From an uncultured Desulfobacterales bacterium (lineage in GTDB: Bacteria > Desulfobacterota > Desulfobulbia > Desulfobulbales > Desulfocapsaceae): a DNA stretch of 64,000 nucleotides. The DNA is taken from NCBI GenBank assembly GCA_937915545.1, contig CALGIJ010000027.1, positions 1 through 64,000 on the forward strand. Reading direction: 5' to 3'. The notes beneath the pieces were generated by a model. That model worked only from the letters and a program-made list of their open reading frames with translations. It was not told the origin of the DNA and ran no database searches. Made by a program: the position numbers and the translations under genes. Of this stretch, positions 1 through 9,133 are shown one piece after another. Every line of letters starts with the position of its first letter. Within the stretch, counting starts at the first letter, position 1.

Positions 1-589
1 TTTTGCTCAACTTTCTTGCTCGAGGACGAACGTTTCAATTTTCAAGGTTCCCTTAATAGATCTACTGTTTCTTCAAAATTCTGCTGGTTCCAGAACCTAA
101 CAGCAAAACAGGAATTGGGAAGAAGAGCTTCTCCATGATTCTCTCGAATAGCGAGACCCTTTCTTCGGTGCTTGCTTCTCCGGGATGCAGTTCCGACGCT
201 AAGGATACTTTCAACCAGCCTTGTAAATCCCGGCATTCCGGAGAACTTGTGACCCTTCAGCTCAGGGAGGATTGTCGCGCAGCTGAACGAGGCTGATAGC
301 TTCTTCAATCCGGTCACAGCGAACTTTCCCCTGCGTCGATTCCTTTGTCGAAGGCCGATAGGCTGTTTTTGAGAGTTGCCTTGTGCACCTGACATCCTTC
401 CGCTCATCGAGCAAGCGGATTCGAAGCGCCCATGGCATCCCCTTCTGCCACACACATTTCGCCGCAGCACTGGACCTGGAGACCCATGAGCAGAGCACCA
501 TGGGCTGCGAGCAGCGATGTTCTGGTTTTCGCAGATCAATGCGCCGCCTTTGGCTTGATGAGGCAGTTCAGGGTGTAAGGCACAGAGAC
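1..589. other. Left-edge region without a recognisable gene
   Basis: I see no convincing gene in this stretch. The open frames on both strands are short, overlap one another, have no ribosome binding site and show no known motif. The composition is less GC-rich than the neighbouring ABC genes, so it may be degraded mobile or intergenic DNA. It lies beyond the 3' end of the leftward ABC operon. Confidence 0.5.
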
Positions 590-613
590 GCTCGCCTCAG
601 CTTATAGGCGAGC
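590..613 (-). terminator. Hairpin after the ABC importer operon
   Basis: A perfect 8-bp stem (GCTCGCCT / AGGCGAGC) with an 8-nt loop begins 9 nt past the stop of the substrate-binding protein gene, in the right place to end the minus-strand operon. There is no clear U-run, so it may be a processing or stabilising hairpin rather than an intrinsic terminator. Confidence 0.45.
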
Positions 614-621
614 GGAGGGGA

Positions 622-1632
622 TCAGTTGCCAAGCGGCGGCAGGGGGCGGAGGATAGCCGCCACATCGACCCTTTGCGGCAGCTGCTTCTGCACGCGCATG
701 ATGCGCTCGGTCTGCTCCCAGGCAGCCCTGTCGATGGTGCCGATGGCCGGGCCAGCCTCGGGGGCGATCAGGCCGCGGGTGATATGCAGCTGCTGCTGCA
801 ATATCGGCCGCGGGGTGTCGGGGTCGTTCTTCTCGAGGATGGCGAGGGTATCTTCCTGGTTTTGCGGCTCGAGGGCCTGCCGCCACCCGGCGAGCAGGGC
901 GGAGAGGAAGCGTTGCACCAGCTGTGGCCTCTCGCGCAGGGTCCGCTCGCTGGTGATGACGCAGTTGGCGACAAAGCGCACGCCGAACTCCTCCGGGCTG
1001 AAAAAGGCCACCTTTTCGCCCTCCCGCTCCAGCTGCGCGGCGAGGATCGGCCCCTGGGCATTACGGTACACCGGCCACAGCTGCACCTGCCGCCGATAGA
1101 AGGGCGTATAGTCGTAGCGGACGCTATGGAGCCGCACATCCCCATCGCCAAGGCCGGCCTCGCTCAGCAGGGTGCGCATCACCGTCTCGTCGTTGCCACC
1201 GAAGGTCACCCCGATGGACTTGCCGCGAAGATCGGCCAGCCCTTTGATTGCCAGGTCCTCGGGGCGGTACATCCACTGCAGGGGGTTGATCTGGAAGAGC
1301 TGGGCAATCACTACCACCGGCGCCCCCTTGGCGCGGGCGCGCAGCACCTGGTCGGCGGAGGCCTCGCCGAAGTCGGCGTAGCCGAGCTCCAGCTCGCGGA
1401 TGGCATCGCGCTCCGGCCCGCCTGCCTTGACCTCCACCGCCAGCCCCTGCTGCTCGAAGAGCCCGCGGCCCTCGGCATAGAGGGCGCCGACGACGCTGAC
1501 GTTGCGCAGCCACTTGAGGCGGTAGGCCACCTTGTCCCCCTTGCCCGCCGCCTCGGCGACGGTTGCAGTCAGGGACAGCAGAACAAGCAGACCCACGAAG
1601 GAAAAGAAAAATTTCCTGGCGTCACGTTTCAT
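622..1632 (-). CDS. ABC importer substrate-binding protein, NMT1/SsuA type
   Basis: A periplasmic ligand-binding protein of 336 aa. The first ~28 residues form a Sec signal peptide (KR, then a hydrophobic core ending in AEAA). The mature part starts with the family pattern (RLKWLRN..., GLFEQQGL, GGPERDAI) and continues through FGEASADQVL, which is typical of the NMT1/SsuA/TauA group that binds thiamine precursors, sulfonates, nitrate or pyrimidine precursors. It is the last gene of a minus-strand operon behind its permease (58-bp gap) and ATPase. The family is clear, but the ligand cannot be read from the sequence. No thiamine or sulfonate genes are adjacent. Confidence 0.88.
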   Translation of the reverse strand: MKRDARKFFFSFVGLLVLLSLTATVAEAAGKGDKVAYRLKWLRNVSVVGALYAEGRGLFEQQGLAVEVKAGGPERDAIRELELGYADFGEASADQVLRARAKGAPVVVIAQLFQINPLQWMYRPEDLAIKGLADLRGKSIGVTFGGNDETVMRTLLSEAGLGDGDVRLHSVRYDYTPFYRRQVQLWPVYRNAQGPILAAQLEREGEKVAFFSPEEFGVRFVANCVITSERTLRERPQLVQRFLSALLAGWRQALEPQNQEDTLAILEKNDPDTPRPILQQQLHITRGLIAPEAGPAIGTIDRAAWEQTERIMRVQKQLPQRVDVAAILRPLPPLGN

Positions 1633-1690
1633 GGCAGCGTCTCCGCTTGAAAAGTTGTCCGCGGCAGGCGTCGTGGCCGCGCATGGGGCC

Positions 1691-2440
1691 TCACCTGCCC
1701 GTCCAGGCCCGCTTGACTACCACGCCAAGCGACTCGAGCAGGGCCTGATAAATGGCGATGGTGATGCCGATGAGAAAGAGGGCGATGAGGATCTTGCCGA
1801 GATCGCTCTGATAGAGGGCGATGCGGATACTATAGCCGATGCCGGCGTTGGCGGCGATGAATTCGCCGACGATGGTCCCGGCCATGGCCAGGGTGGCGCT
1901 GCCGGCAATGACCGTGGTCAACTGGCCGAGGTTCTCGAAGGTGCGGATCTTTACTTCCAGCTGCCAGCGCATGCGCCCGGTGGCGCGGTAGAAGTGCTCG
2001 ATATCGTCGATGGGCTTGGACATGATGCCGAGCACCGAGAGCAGCACCGGAAAATAGCAGATCATCGCCGCGATGAGCAGCCGGGTGAGGAAGCCGTCGC
2101 CAAGGAGGATGAAGAGGATCGGCGCCAGCGCAACGATGGGGTAGGCCTGGAAGTTGTAGGCGGCGACCTTGATGAACGAGCCCAGCCAGGTGGACTGGCG
2201 GCCGGCGATGCCGATGCCGATCGCCATGAGCACCGCCAGGACCTGGCCAATGACCGCCACCGCCATGGTGTTCAGGGTGGCGAGGCTGTACTGGCGAAAT
2301 TCGGCGAGCGCCGTCTGATAGATGCCCGACGGCGCGGGGATGACGTAGTCGGAGAGGGCCAGGCCGTACTTCAAGGTCAGCAGCAGGCCGAGAAAGAGGC
2401 AGTAGATGATGAGGAACTGCAGCACGCGCCTAGGCAGCAT
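1691..2440 (-). CDS. ABC importer permease, SsuC/TauC type
   Basis: An inner-membrane permease of 249 aa with about six hydrophobic helices. The EAA-type coupling loop is visible in the second half (IEHFYRATGRMRWQLEVKI), where the ATPase docks. Its start overlaps the end of the upstream ATPase gene by 11 bp, which indicates translational coupling. With its neighbours it forms a complete importer of the nitrate/sulfonate/taurine class. Confidence 0.88.
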   Translation of the reverse strand: MLPRRVLQFLIIYCLFLGLLLTLKYGLALSDYVIPAPSGIYQTALAEFRQYSLATLNTMAVAVIGQVLAVLMAIGIGIAGRQSTWLGSFIKVAAYNFQAYPIVALAPILFILLGDGFLTRLLIAAMICYFPVLLSVLGIMSKPIDDIEHFYRATGRMRWQLEVKIRTFENLGQLTTVIAGSATLAMAGTIVGEFIAANAGIGYSIRIALYQSDLGKILIALFLIGITIAIYQALLESLGVVVKRAWTGR

Positions 2441-3146
2441 TCATGATCTCCAGCAGGGTGACGTCGAGGGCGGCGCGGGAAAACTCCCCCGCGCGGCGCA
2501 TGTCGCAGCCCCTGACCAGCGCCGTCTGCGGCTGCTTGCCCCGGCCGCGGAAGACGAGGATGTCCTGACAGAACTTGGCGACCTCGATGACATTATGGGA
2601 AATATAGATGAAGTAGCGCTGCGGGAACATCGCCTTGATGGCGAGGATGATCTTCTCGCGGGTGCGCTCGTCGACGTTGGCGAGGCTCTCGTCCATGATC
2701 AGCAGGTCGCAGTCCTGGAGGAGGTAGCGGATGAGGTTGACGCGGTTCTGCTGCCCCATGGACAGCTGCTCGAAGCGGGAGTCGATGCAGTCGCCGAGGC
2801 CGAAAATGTCGATCAGCTCCGCCATGCGGCCGTGCATCGCCGGCGGGACGACCCGTGCCAGATGACGCGCCACTCCCGACCAGCCGGGCAGCCGCTCCTT
2901 GTTATGGGAATAGAGGGAGCGGGAAAGGTCGCCGGCGGCGATTTCCCCGCTGGAGGCGGCGATGTTGCCGGCGATGATCCTCGCCAGGGTGGTCTTGCCC
3001 ACCCCCGAGGGGCCAAAGAAGGAGTGAAACCCGGGTTCGGCGAGGCGAAAGGAGACCCGGGAAAACAGCGGCACATCCGCCCCCGGGTAGGCGAAGGCGA
3101 GGTTTTCGACAGCGAGAGGCATGCGGTGACCTGAAAAATGAGCCAT
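2430..3146 (-). CDS. ABC importer ATPase
   Basis: The cytoplasmic ATP-hydrolysing subunit, 238 aa. Walker A is GPSGVGKTT (near residue 45), the signature is LSMGQQNR (LSGGQ-like, with M replacing one G) and Walker B is LLIMDES, followed by the switch His region (YISHN). It is the first gene of the three-gene importer and overlaps the permease gene. The degenerate signature (SMGQQ) is slightly unusual but compatible with function. Gene order is ATPase, permease, binding protein. Confidence 0.88.
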   Translation of the reverse strand: MAHFSGHRMPLAVENLAFAYPGADVPLFSRVSFRLAEPGFHSFFGPSGVGKTTLARIIAGNIAASSGEIAAGDLSRSLYSHNKERLPGWSGVARHLARVVPPAMHGRMAELIDIFGLGDCIDSRFEQLSMGQQNRVNLIRYLLQDCDLLIMDESLANVDERTREKIILAIKAMFPQRYFIYISHNVIEVAKFCQDILVFRGRGKQPQTALVRGCDMRRAGEFSRAALDVTLLEIMNAA

Positions 3147-3280
3147 TGGCGGCGTGGCATCAGCGCCCGATCAACGCAGTTGTAGCCAAAGATTCCCGGG
3201 AATACCATGGAAAATCGACCCGCGGAGCGCGAAAGCAGGGAAAAATTCGCCCCGTCCCTCGCCGCCGCGGGCAAAATCCC

Positions 3281-5734
3281 TCACTCTGACAAAGGCCTGC
3301 CTCCCCCGCCAATCCCCCCACGCAGCTGCTCGGCATAGAGCCGCCCCTCGATATAGAGGGCCAGGGTGCGGATGGCGCTGTCGGAGGAACGGAACACCGC
3401 CATGCCGCCGCGAGTAAGCTCGTCCACCAGTGGGTCGTAGAGGCGGCCGCCGTCGACCACCCCCACCACCGGCGTCTGCTGCTCGGCCACCAGCTGCGGC
3501 AACCGCCTGGCGATGCTCGCCGGGTCGCTCAGCGAATAGCGCTCGGCCGAGCCGTCGCCCAGGGTGCGCATGGCCGGCGACAGGGGGTCGAGACCGACCA
3601 CCACCGCGTCGACGTTGCCATCCCCGCACAAGGCCTCGACCACCCGCACGTGGACCTCGTCGTCGGCGCCGGGATTGATGTCGAGCGGGTTCTTGACCTC
3701 GACCAGGCTGTCCAGCCCCTTGTCGCGCAAGGCGGCGCGCACCCGTTCCAGCGTCGCCGCGCCGAAGGAGGCGAGGTTCATGCGGAAGTCGTCGGACTGG
3801 ATGTTGTCGGCCATGCCCACCGCCTCGAAGCCGGCGCCGCTGACCGCCGCCAGCCGGTTGCCGAGGATCTTCTTGCCGTGAAGTCGCTGCGCCAGCAGCA
3901 GCAGGTTCTCGAACTCGGAGAAGGTCTCGGTGACCATGCCCCCGGCCTGGCGGATGCAGCTGGCGCAGACCATATAGTCGCCGGCCAGCGAGGCGGTATG
4001 GCCGGAGGTGGCGGTCTTGCCCTCCGGGGTGCGCCCGGCCTTGTAGAAGATAACCTCCTTGCCGGCGCGCACCGCCTCGCGCACCGCGGTGGCGAAGCTC
4101 AGGCCGTCCTGGTCCTGGAAGCCCTCGGCATAGACGCCGATGACCTCGATCTCGCTGTCGTCTTTGAGATAGGAAAGCACGTCGCCCAAAGTGAGGTCGT
4201 TCTGGTTGCCCACCGAGATCATATAGGCCGGGTCGATCTCCGGCAGCTTGCTGAGCCGGGTGATCATGAAGGCCCCCGACTGGCTGACGAAGGCGGTGTT
4301 GCGGCGCCGCTGCCCGCGCGACTTGGGCAGCTTGTCCTCGGGGATGAAGAGGGTATCGTAGCCGCCGGGGTGGGAGACCACGCCGAGGCAGTTGCCGCCG
4401 AGAAACACCGGCCCTCCATCTTCGCGGCCGTGGGCGGCGCTGATCTTCGCCATCAGCTCGGCGGCGCGGCCGACGCTGTCGCCGGTCTCGCCCATACCGC
4501 CGGCGATGAGCATCACCGACTCGGCGCAGTCGCGACGCAGCACCTCGTCGACGATCTCCCCCACCTGGGCCGAGGACACGGCAACGACGAAGAGGTCGAG
4601 CCGGCAGTCCAGCCTGGCCAGGTCGGGGACGCAGGGGATGCCGGCGAAGTGCTCCAGGCCCGGCTTGACGAGGCGGATCTGCTCACGGGGGAAACCGGCG
4701 GCGAGGATATTGTCGAGGATCACCCGGCCGAAGTTGGCCCGGGTCGTCGAGACGCCGACGATGCCGATGGTCCGCGGCTTGAGCAGCTTGCCGATCTTGG
4801 CGAAAGGCCTGGCCACCTGCGGCTGGCGCGGCGGGCCGAAGCGGCACATGCCATCCAGCGGCACCATGAGGAAGTCGGTGAAGGCGAAGGGGTTGATTTC
4901 CAGTTCCTCGATGACGAAGGGCGCCTCGGGGTTGTTCGGCGAGTAGTGGTTGGCGAGCGCGATCATCGACGAGAAGCATTCGACGATCTGCTCGTCGGTG
5001 ACGATGCGCCGCTGGCCGCGGGTCAGCCCGGCGAGCTTGCGGTAGGAGATGGTGCGGCGAAAGAGCTGGAAGAACTCCCAGCCGCCGATGAGGGCGGTGG
5101 CGGCGGCGACGATGGCCTGGCCCTTGCGGAAGCGCTCGGCGTAGAGCTCGGTGTCGGTGCCGCCCAGGCCGGCGCTGATGATCATGCCGAACTCGCGGGT
5201 GTTGCGGATGCCGACGATCATCTCGTTGCCGAAGGCCTCGGAGTCGGGGGGCATGTACTGCACCAGCAGCACCCCTTCGATATCGCGCGAGACCGCCTGC
5301 ACCAGGGTCTCGCCGGAGAGACCGCGGTAACGCTCCGGGCCGTGGCCGGGGTCCCGCTCGAGCAGGCGGGCGTAGTTCTCCGGCACCTCGTAGAGCATGC
5401 GCCGCCAGGCGGAGCGGATCTTCTCCACCGTCTTCTCCACCACCCTGACCCCGCCGACCTCGGTCTTGTGGACGATGGTCGGCGAGACGATCTTCAGCAC
5501 CACCCTCGTCCCCGGCATAGCGAGCAGTTCCTCGTCGCCGAGGCGGCTGCCCTTGGCGAGGAAGCTGGTGCGCGGCGGGGTCTCGGCGCCGCTCTTGTGC
5601 AGCAGCTGATAGGTCTCGTGCTCGAAGAGGGTGTCCCGGCCGGCCTGCTGCGCCGCCCTGAACAGCTCGGTGATAGCTGGAAAATCGATGGAAAGCTGTA
5701 CGGGCACGGCTTGGCCCTCTCCCTGTGCGCTCAT
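3281..5734 (-). CDS. ADP-forming acyl-CoA synthetase (acetate-CoA ligase family), fused subunits
   Basis: An 817-aa single-chain enzyme that interconverts acyl-CoA + ADP + Pi and acid + ATP + CoA. The N-terminal ~300 residues form the ATP-grasp part (GTRVVLKIVSP, HKTEVGGV, EINPF). After this come a CoA-binding Rossmann domain from ~325 (IGIVGVS) and a succinyl-CoA-ligase-like domain with the conserved GHTASLAG segment near residue 580, which holds the phospho-His. The order (ATP-grasp first) is a permutation seen in some bacterial homologues. It precedes the ABC importer by 134 bp on the same strand and may share a transcript. The acid substrate is unknown. Energy conservation from acyl-CoA fits an anaerobe. 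Confidence 0.82.
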   Translation of the reverse strand: MSAQGEGQAVPVQLSIDFPAITELFRAAQQAGRDTLFEHETYQLLHKSGAETPPRTSFLAKGSRLGDEELLAMPGTRVVLKIVSPTIVHKTEVGGVRVVEKTVEKIRSAWRRMLYEVPENYARLLERDPGHGPERYRGLSGETLVQAVSRDIEGVLLVQYMPPDSEAFGNEMIVGIRNTREFGMIISAGLGGTDTELYAERFRKGQAIVAAATALIGGWEFFQLFRRTISYRKLAGLTRGQRRIVTDEQIVECFSSMIALANHYSPNNPEAPFVIEELEINPFAFTDFLMVPLDGMCRFGPPRQPQVARPFAKIGKLLKPRTIGIVGVSTTRANFGRVILDNILAAGFPREQIRLVKPGLEHFAGIPCVPDLARLDCRLDLFVVAVSSAQVGEIVDEVLRRDCAESVMLIAGGMGETGDSVGRAAELMAKISAAHGREDGGPVFLGGNCLGVVSHPGGYDTLFIPEDKLPKSRGQRRRNTAFVSQSGAFMITRLSKLPEIDPAYMISVGNQNDLTLGDVLSYLKDDSEIEVIGVYAEGFQDQDGLSFATAVREAVRAGKEVIFYKAGRTPEGKTATSGHTASLAGDYMVCASCIRQAGGMVTETFSEFENLLLLAQRLHGKKILGNRLAAVSGAGFEAVGMADNIQSDDFRMNLASFGAATLERVRAALRDKGLDSLVEVKNPLDINPGADDEVHVRVVEALCGDGNVDAVVVGLDPLSPAMRTLGDGSAERYSLSDPASIARRLPQLVAEQQTPVVGVVDGGRLYDPLVDELTRGGMAVFRSSDSAIRTLALYIEGRLYAEQLRGGIGGGGRPLSE

Positions 5735-5877
5735 GGCGTCCTCCCCTCCTGTTACGGCAGCGCGGCGCGGCCCCTGCCGGCGCGCCGCACCGTGACAATT
5801 GTTCGTTGCTTCGTATATATCCCGCTCTTTGCCTTTCGTAAATTTACATTATCTCCATTTCGGGTTAAGTTTCGCTA

Positions 5878-6213
5878 ATGCGTCCCGACCTCAACCGCCT
5901 CCACCTCACGCGGCTGCCGTCGGGCCTCGACATCGTCCTCGCCGTCTCCAGCCACCAGGCGGTGGTCAGCGCCGTCAAGCACCACCTCGGCCTGGGCATC
6001 GTCGTCAGTCATCTCGTCTGGGAGGACATCGCTGCCGGTCGCCTCGTCGTCATGCGAGCACAGGCGGTGCAGGCCAAGAACCCCATCTCCATTGAGCGGC
6101 TGGCCGGCAAGGTCCCCTCCCTGCGCGAGCGCATCTTCCTCGACCACCTCCTCCGCCAGGCGGCAAGCAGCAAGCCCCTGCGGCGGCTGAACCTCGTCGT
6201 CGACGGCCGCTGA
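5878..6213 (+). pseudogene. C-terminal fragment of a LysR-type regulator
   Basis: An open frame of 111 codons resembling only the end of a LysR substrate-binding domain: a helix followed by GLGIVVSHLVWEDIAAGRLV, close to the family pattern GxGIxxLPxxLVxxxLxxGxLV, then a terminal helical segment. The N-terminal winged helix and most of the effector domain are missing, and the sequence upstream (5735-5877) is intergenic. It could be a decayed gene or a small orphan protein. It is divergent from the acyl-CoA synthetase gene, where a LysR regulator would normally sit. Confidence 0.5.
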
Positions 6214-6322
6214 ACCCGCCACCCCACCAGCCATCGCCCTGGCGCGTCGAGAGACCGCTGCGATCAGGCCTCGTCTGAATGCCCCGGAAAAGAGTTGCCA
6301 GGGTCCGGGCAGCGGCTGTAGG

Positions 6323-8983
6323 ATGAGTGAGACGCAACGCCACTTGTGCGGAGCCGCCCGCCCCGCCGCCAACCCCGAACCGCGAACGCCGATGACCGCA
6401 GCAGTCGAACGCACAGACGCCGCTCGCAGCACCCCCGGCGCCAGGCTGCTCGACGGCCTGGACAGCACCCTGGTCTCCGCGATCCTCGACCGCGGCCAGC
6501 GGCTGAGCTTCGCCCAGGGCGACTACCTGCAGCGCCAGGGACAGCACTCCTCCGGCTTCTTCCTGGTCATCTCCGGGGAGATCGAACTGACCCTGCCCCT
6601 GCGTGGCGGCGGCGAGCACCTCATCGGCCACCTCGGCCCCGGCGACCACTTAGGCGAGACCAGGCTGCTCACCGGCCAGGACAGCGGCGAGAATGCCCGG
6701 GCACAGACCGAGGTCGTCGTGCTCGCCTACCAGGACGAGCTCTTCCACAGCCTCTTCCTCGACCAGCCGACCGTCGCCAGGCGGCTGCTCCACGGCCTGG
6801 CGCGGCGCCTGCGCAGCAGCAATGTCGGTCACTGCGCCGCCCTCGACAAAGCCATGGGGCCGACCAGCCTCTCGCCACGCTACCTCGACCGCTCCTTTCT
6901 CGATACCGCCTTCGCCCCCCAGGGCATGACCAGCGGCGCCGACCGCGGCCTGCGCTTTGCCGAGTCGACCATCGCCCGGCAGATCGCCAGGGCGGTGGAG
7001 CGCTTCAGCGTCGACCGCCACCCGCTGCTGCTCAGCGGCGAGAGGGGCACCGGGCGGCGCCTCATCGCCGCCGAGATCCACCACCACAGCCCCGGTCGCC
7101 ATGGGCCCTGTGAAGAGCTCGACGTCCGCGCAGTCGACCCGGCCCTCCTCGAAGAGGAGCTCTTTGGCCGCGGCGGAGACGACAACGGTCTCCTCCACCG
7201 ACTCGCCACGGGCACCCTGATCCTCTACAATGCCGAATACCTCGAGCCGGACCGCCAGCGGCAGCTGGTGCAGTATCTGCAGCGCCCGGCGGAGATGCCA
7301 CGTTGCCGCCTCATCCTCGTCTGCACCGACCGGCCCGGCGATGAGGATGGCCACCAGCGGCTGCTGCCCACCCTCTACGCCCTCTTCGCCGGGCACCATT
7401 TCCGCGCCGCCCCCCTGCGCGACCACCGCCGCGACATCCCCCGGCTGGTGCAGTACTATCTGCGGCGCTATTGCCAGCAGTACGGCAAGGAGATAGGCGC
7501 CGTCGACGACCAGACCCTCGGCCGGCTGATCAACTACCACTGGCCCGGCAACCTCGCCGAACTGAGCGGGGTCATGCAGCGCCTGGTGCTGCTCGCCCGC
7601 CCGCACCAGCCGCTCGACCCGCAGCTAATTCTCGGCCTGCCCAAGGTCGAGGGCAAGTGGGAGTTCAACCTGCTGCAACTCCCCATCCTGCGCCGCTTCC
7701 TCGCCAGCCGCTTCTTTCCCCTGGTGCCGCGCATTGTCGTCGGCCTGTTCTTTTTCCTCGTCGTCGCCCTCCTGCTCCTCGGCCCGCAGCGGCCCGAGGA
7801 CAATATCGGCCTCACCCTCAGCTGGGTGGTCGGCTGGCCGCTGCTGGTTTTCTCGTTCTTCTTTCTCGCCCGCACCTGGTGCAGCGTCTGCGGCCTGGCC
7901 GCCCCGGGCTGGCTGGCCCAGCTGGCGCTCAAGCCGCAGCGGCCGACGCCGCAGTTCATCCGTCGCCACTCGGGCTGGCTCATGGCGGTCTTCTGCATCC
8001 TCCTCTTCTGGATCGAGACCACCTGGAACGCCGCCCAGTCGCCGCGGTTGACCGCGGGCATCGTCCTCGCCATCACCCTCGGCTCGCTGTTCTTCAGCAT
8101 GTTCTTCCAGCGCCGCGTGTGGTGCCGCTACCTCTGCCCGCTGGGGGCGATCAACGCCCTCTTTGCCATGCCGGCGGTGATCGAGCTGCGCGCCAACAGC
8201 CAGATGTGCGCCAACCGCTGCACCACCCACCTCTGCTACCACGGCGACGAGGACCATAGCGGCTGCCCGATGTTCCGCCACCCCTTCCTCGTCGACAACA
8301 ACCGCGACTGCATCCTCTGCGGCCAGTGTATCAAGTCCTGCCGGTTCGACTCCATCCACCTCAACCTGCGCCTCGCCCCCCAGGAGCTGTGGAACCAGCA
8401 GTCGCCACGCCTCGCCGACAGCCTCCTCGTCGTCTGCCTGGCGGCGATCGTCTTCCCCTTCGTGCTGGCCCAGCAGGACGCGGAGTTCCTCCCCCGCCTG
8501 CAGAGAATGGCTCTCGCCGCCGGCCTGCCCGCCAGCCTGCCGCTGATCTCGGCGGCCCTTTTCCTCGCCCTCATCGCCTTCTTCCTCGGCGGCTACCGGC
8601 TGGTCTCCGGCCTCATCGGCAGGAAGGCCGGCGGCTGGCGCAATGCGGCCGCGCTGCTCGGCTACGGCATGATCCCCCTGGTGCTCGGCGCCTACATGGC
8701 GGCGCATCTCGCCATCTTCGTGGAGGGCATCTGGCTGCTGCCCGCCAACCTTCTCACCCTCTTCGGCGGCACGGCCTGGCCCTCGTCGCCGACGCCGCTG
8801 CTCTCCGCCGACACCACCTACGCCCTGCAGTTCCTCACCGTCACCGGCGGCCTGCTCGCCTCGCTCTACGCCACCAGCCGCATCGCCCGCCGCCTGGTTG
8901 GTAGAGGCCTGCGGCGACTGGCCTTTGTGCTGCCCGCCCTGCTGCTGGTCCTGCTCGCCCTCGCCTACCTCAAGCTCCTCTAG
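6323..8983 (+). CDS. cNMP-binding / AAA+ regulator domain fused to a membrane polyferredoxin (NapH-like)
   Basis: An 886-aa fusion. Residues ~40-170 form a cyclic-nucleotide-binding (Crp-type) domain. Residues ~210-440 resemble a sigma-54-activator AAA+ module (P-loop-like SGERGTGRR, ending in NYHWPGNLAEL) but lack a GAFTGA loop. From ~465 onward there are several membrane helices with NapH/CcoG-like cysteines: CSVC, WCRYLCPLGA, and a ferredoxin motif CILCGQCIKSC. No DNA-binding HTH follows. It probably senses a ligand and carries electrons at the membrane rather than binding DNA. A second start at 6392 is possible because the first ~23 residues are not conserved-looking. Confidence 0.75.
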   Translation: MSETQRHLCGAARPAANPEPRTPMTAAVERTDAARSTPGARLLDGLDSTLVSAILDRGQRLSFAQGDYLQRQGQHSSGFFLVISGEIELTLPLRGGGEHLIGHLGPGDHLGETRLLTGQDSGENARAQTEVVVLAYQDELFHSLFLDQPTVARRLLHGLARRLRSSNVGHCAALDKAMGPTSLSPRYLDRSFLDTAFAPQGMTSGADRGLRFAESTIARQIARAVERFSVDRHPLLLSGERGTGRRLIAAEIHHHSPGRHGPCEELDVRAVDPALLEEELFGRGGDDNGLLHRLATGTLILYNAEYLEPDRQRQLVQYLQRPAEMPRCRLILVCTDRPGDEDGHQRLLPTLYALFAGHHFRAAPLRDHRRDIPRLVQYYLRRYCQQYGKEIGAVDDQTLGRLINYHWPGNLAELSGVMQRLVLLARPHQPLDPQLILGLPKVEGKWEFNLLQLPILRRFLASRFFPLVPRIVVGLFFFLVVALLLLGPQRPEDNIGLTLSWVVGWPLLVFSFFFLARTWCSVCGLAAPGWLAQLALKPQRPTPQFIRRHSGWLMAVFCILLFWIETTWNAAQSPRLTAGIVLAITLGSLFFSMFFQRRVWCRYLCPLGAINALFAMPAVIELRANSQMCANRCTTHLCYHGDEDHSGCPMFRHPFLVDNNRDCILCGQCIKSCRFDSIHLNLRLAPQELWNQQSPRLADSLLVVCLAAIVFPFVLAQQDAEFLPRLQRMALAAGLPASLPLISAALFLALIAFFLGGYRLVSGLIGRKAGGWRNAAALLGYGMIPLVLGAYMAAHLAIFVEGIWLLPANLLTLFGGTAWPSSPTPLLSADTTYALQFLTVTGGLLASLYATSRIARRLVGRGLRRLAFVLPALLLVLLALAYLKLL

Positions 8984-9133
8984 CGGCCGGTGGCCACAGG
9001 CAGCGGCAGGAAATGGCCCTCTTCCCTTGCCGCGCCGGGCAAGGTTCAATAGAATGAAGAAAAGAGGGAGTCGCGGCGCCGGCCTTTATCAACCGTGCCC
9101 TGGCTCCCCTCCTCTCAGCCTAGCGTGAAACCT

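Noticed and set aside
42..539. 165-codon frame at the left edge, including a PEP-CTERM-like tail reading PIPVLLLGSG in another frame
   Set aside because: No ribosome site, no family likeness, conflicting frames, and the hydrophobic tail is too short and isolated to support a sorting signal.
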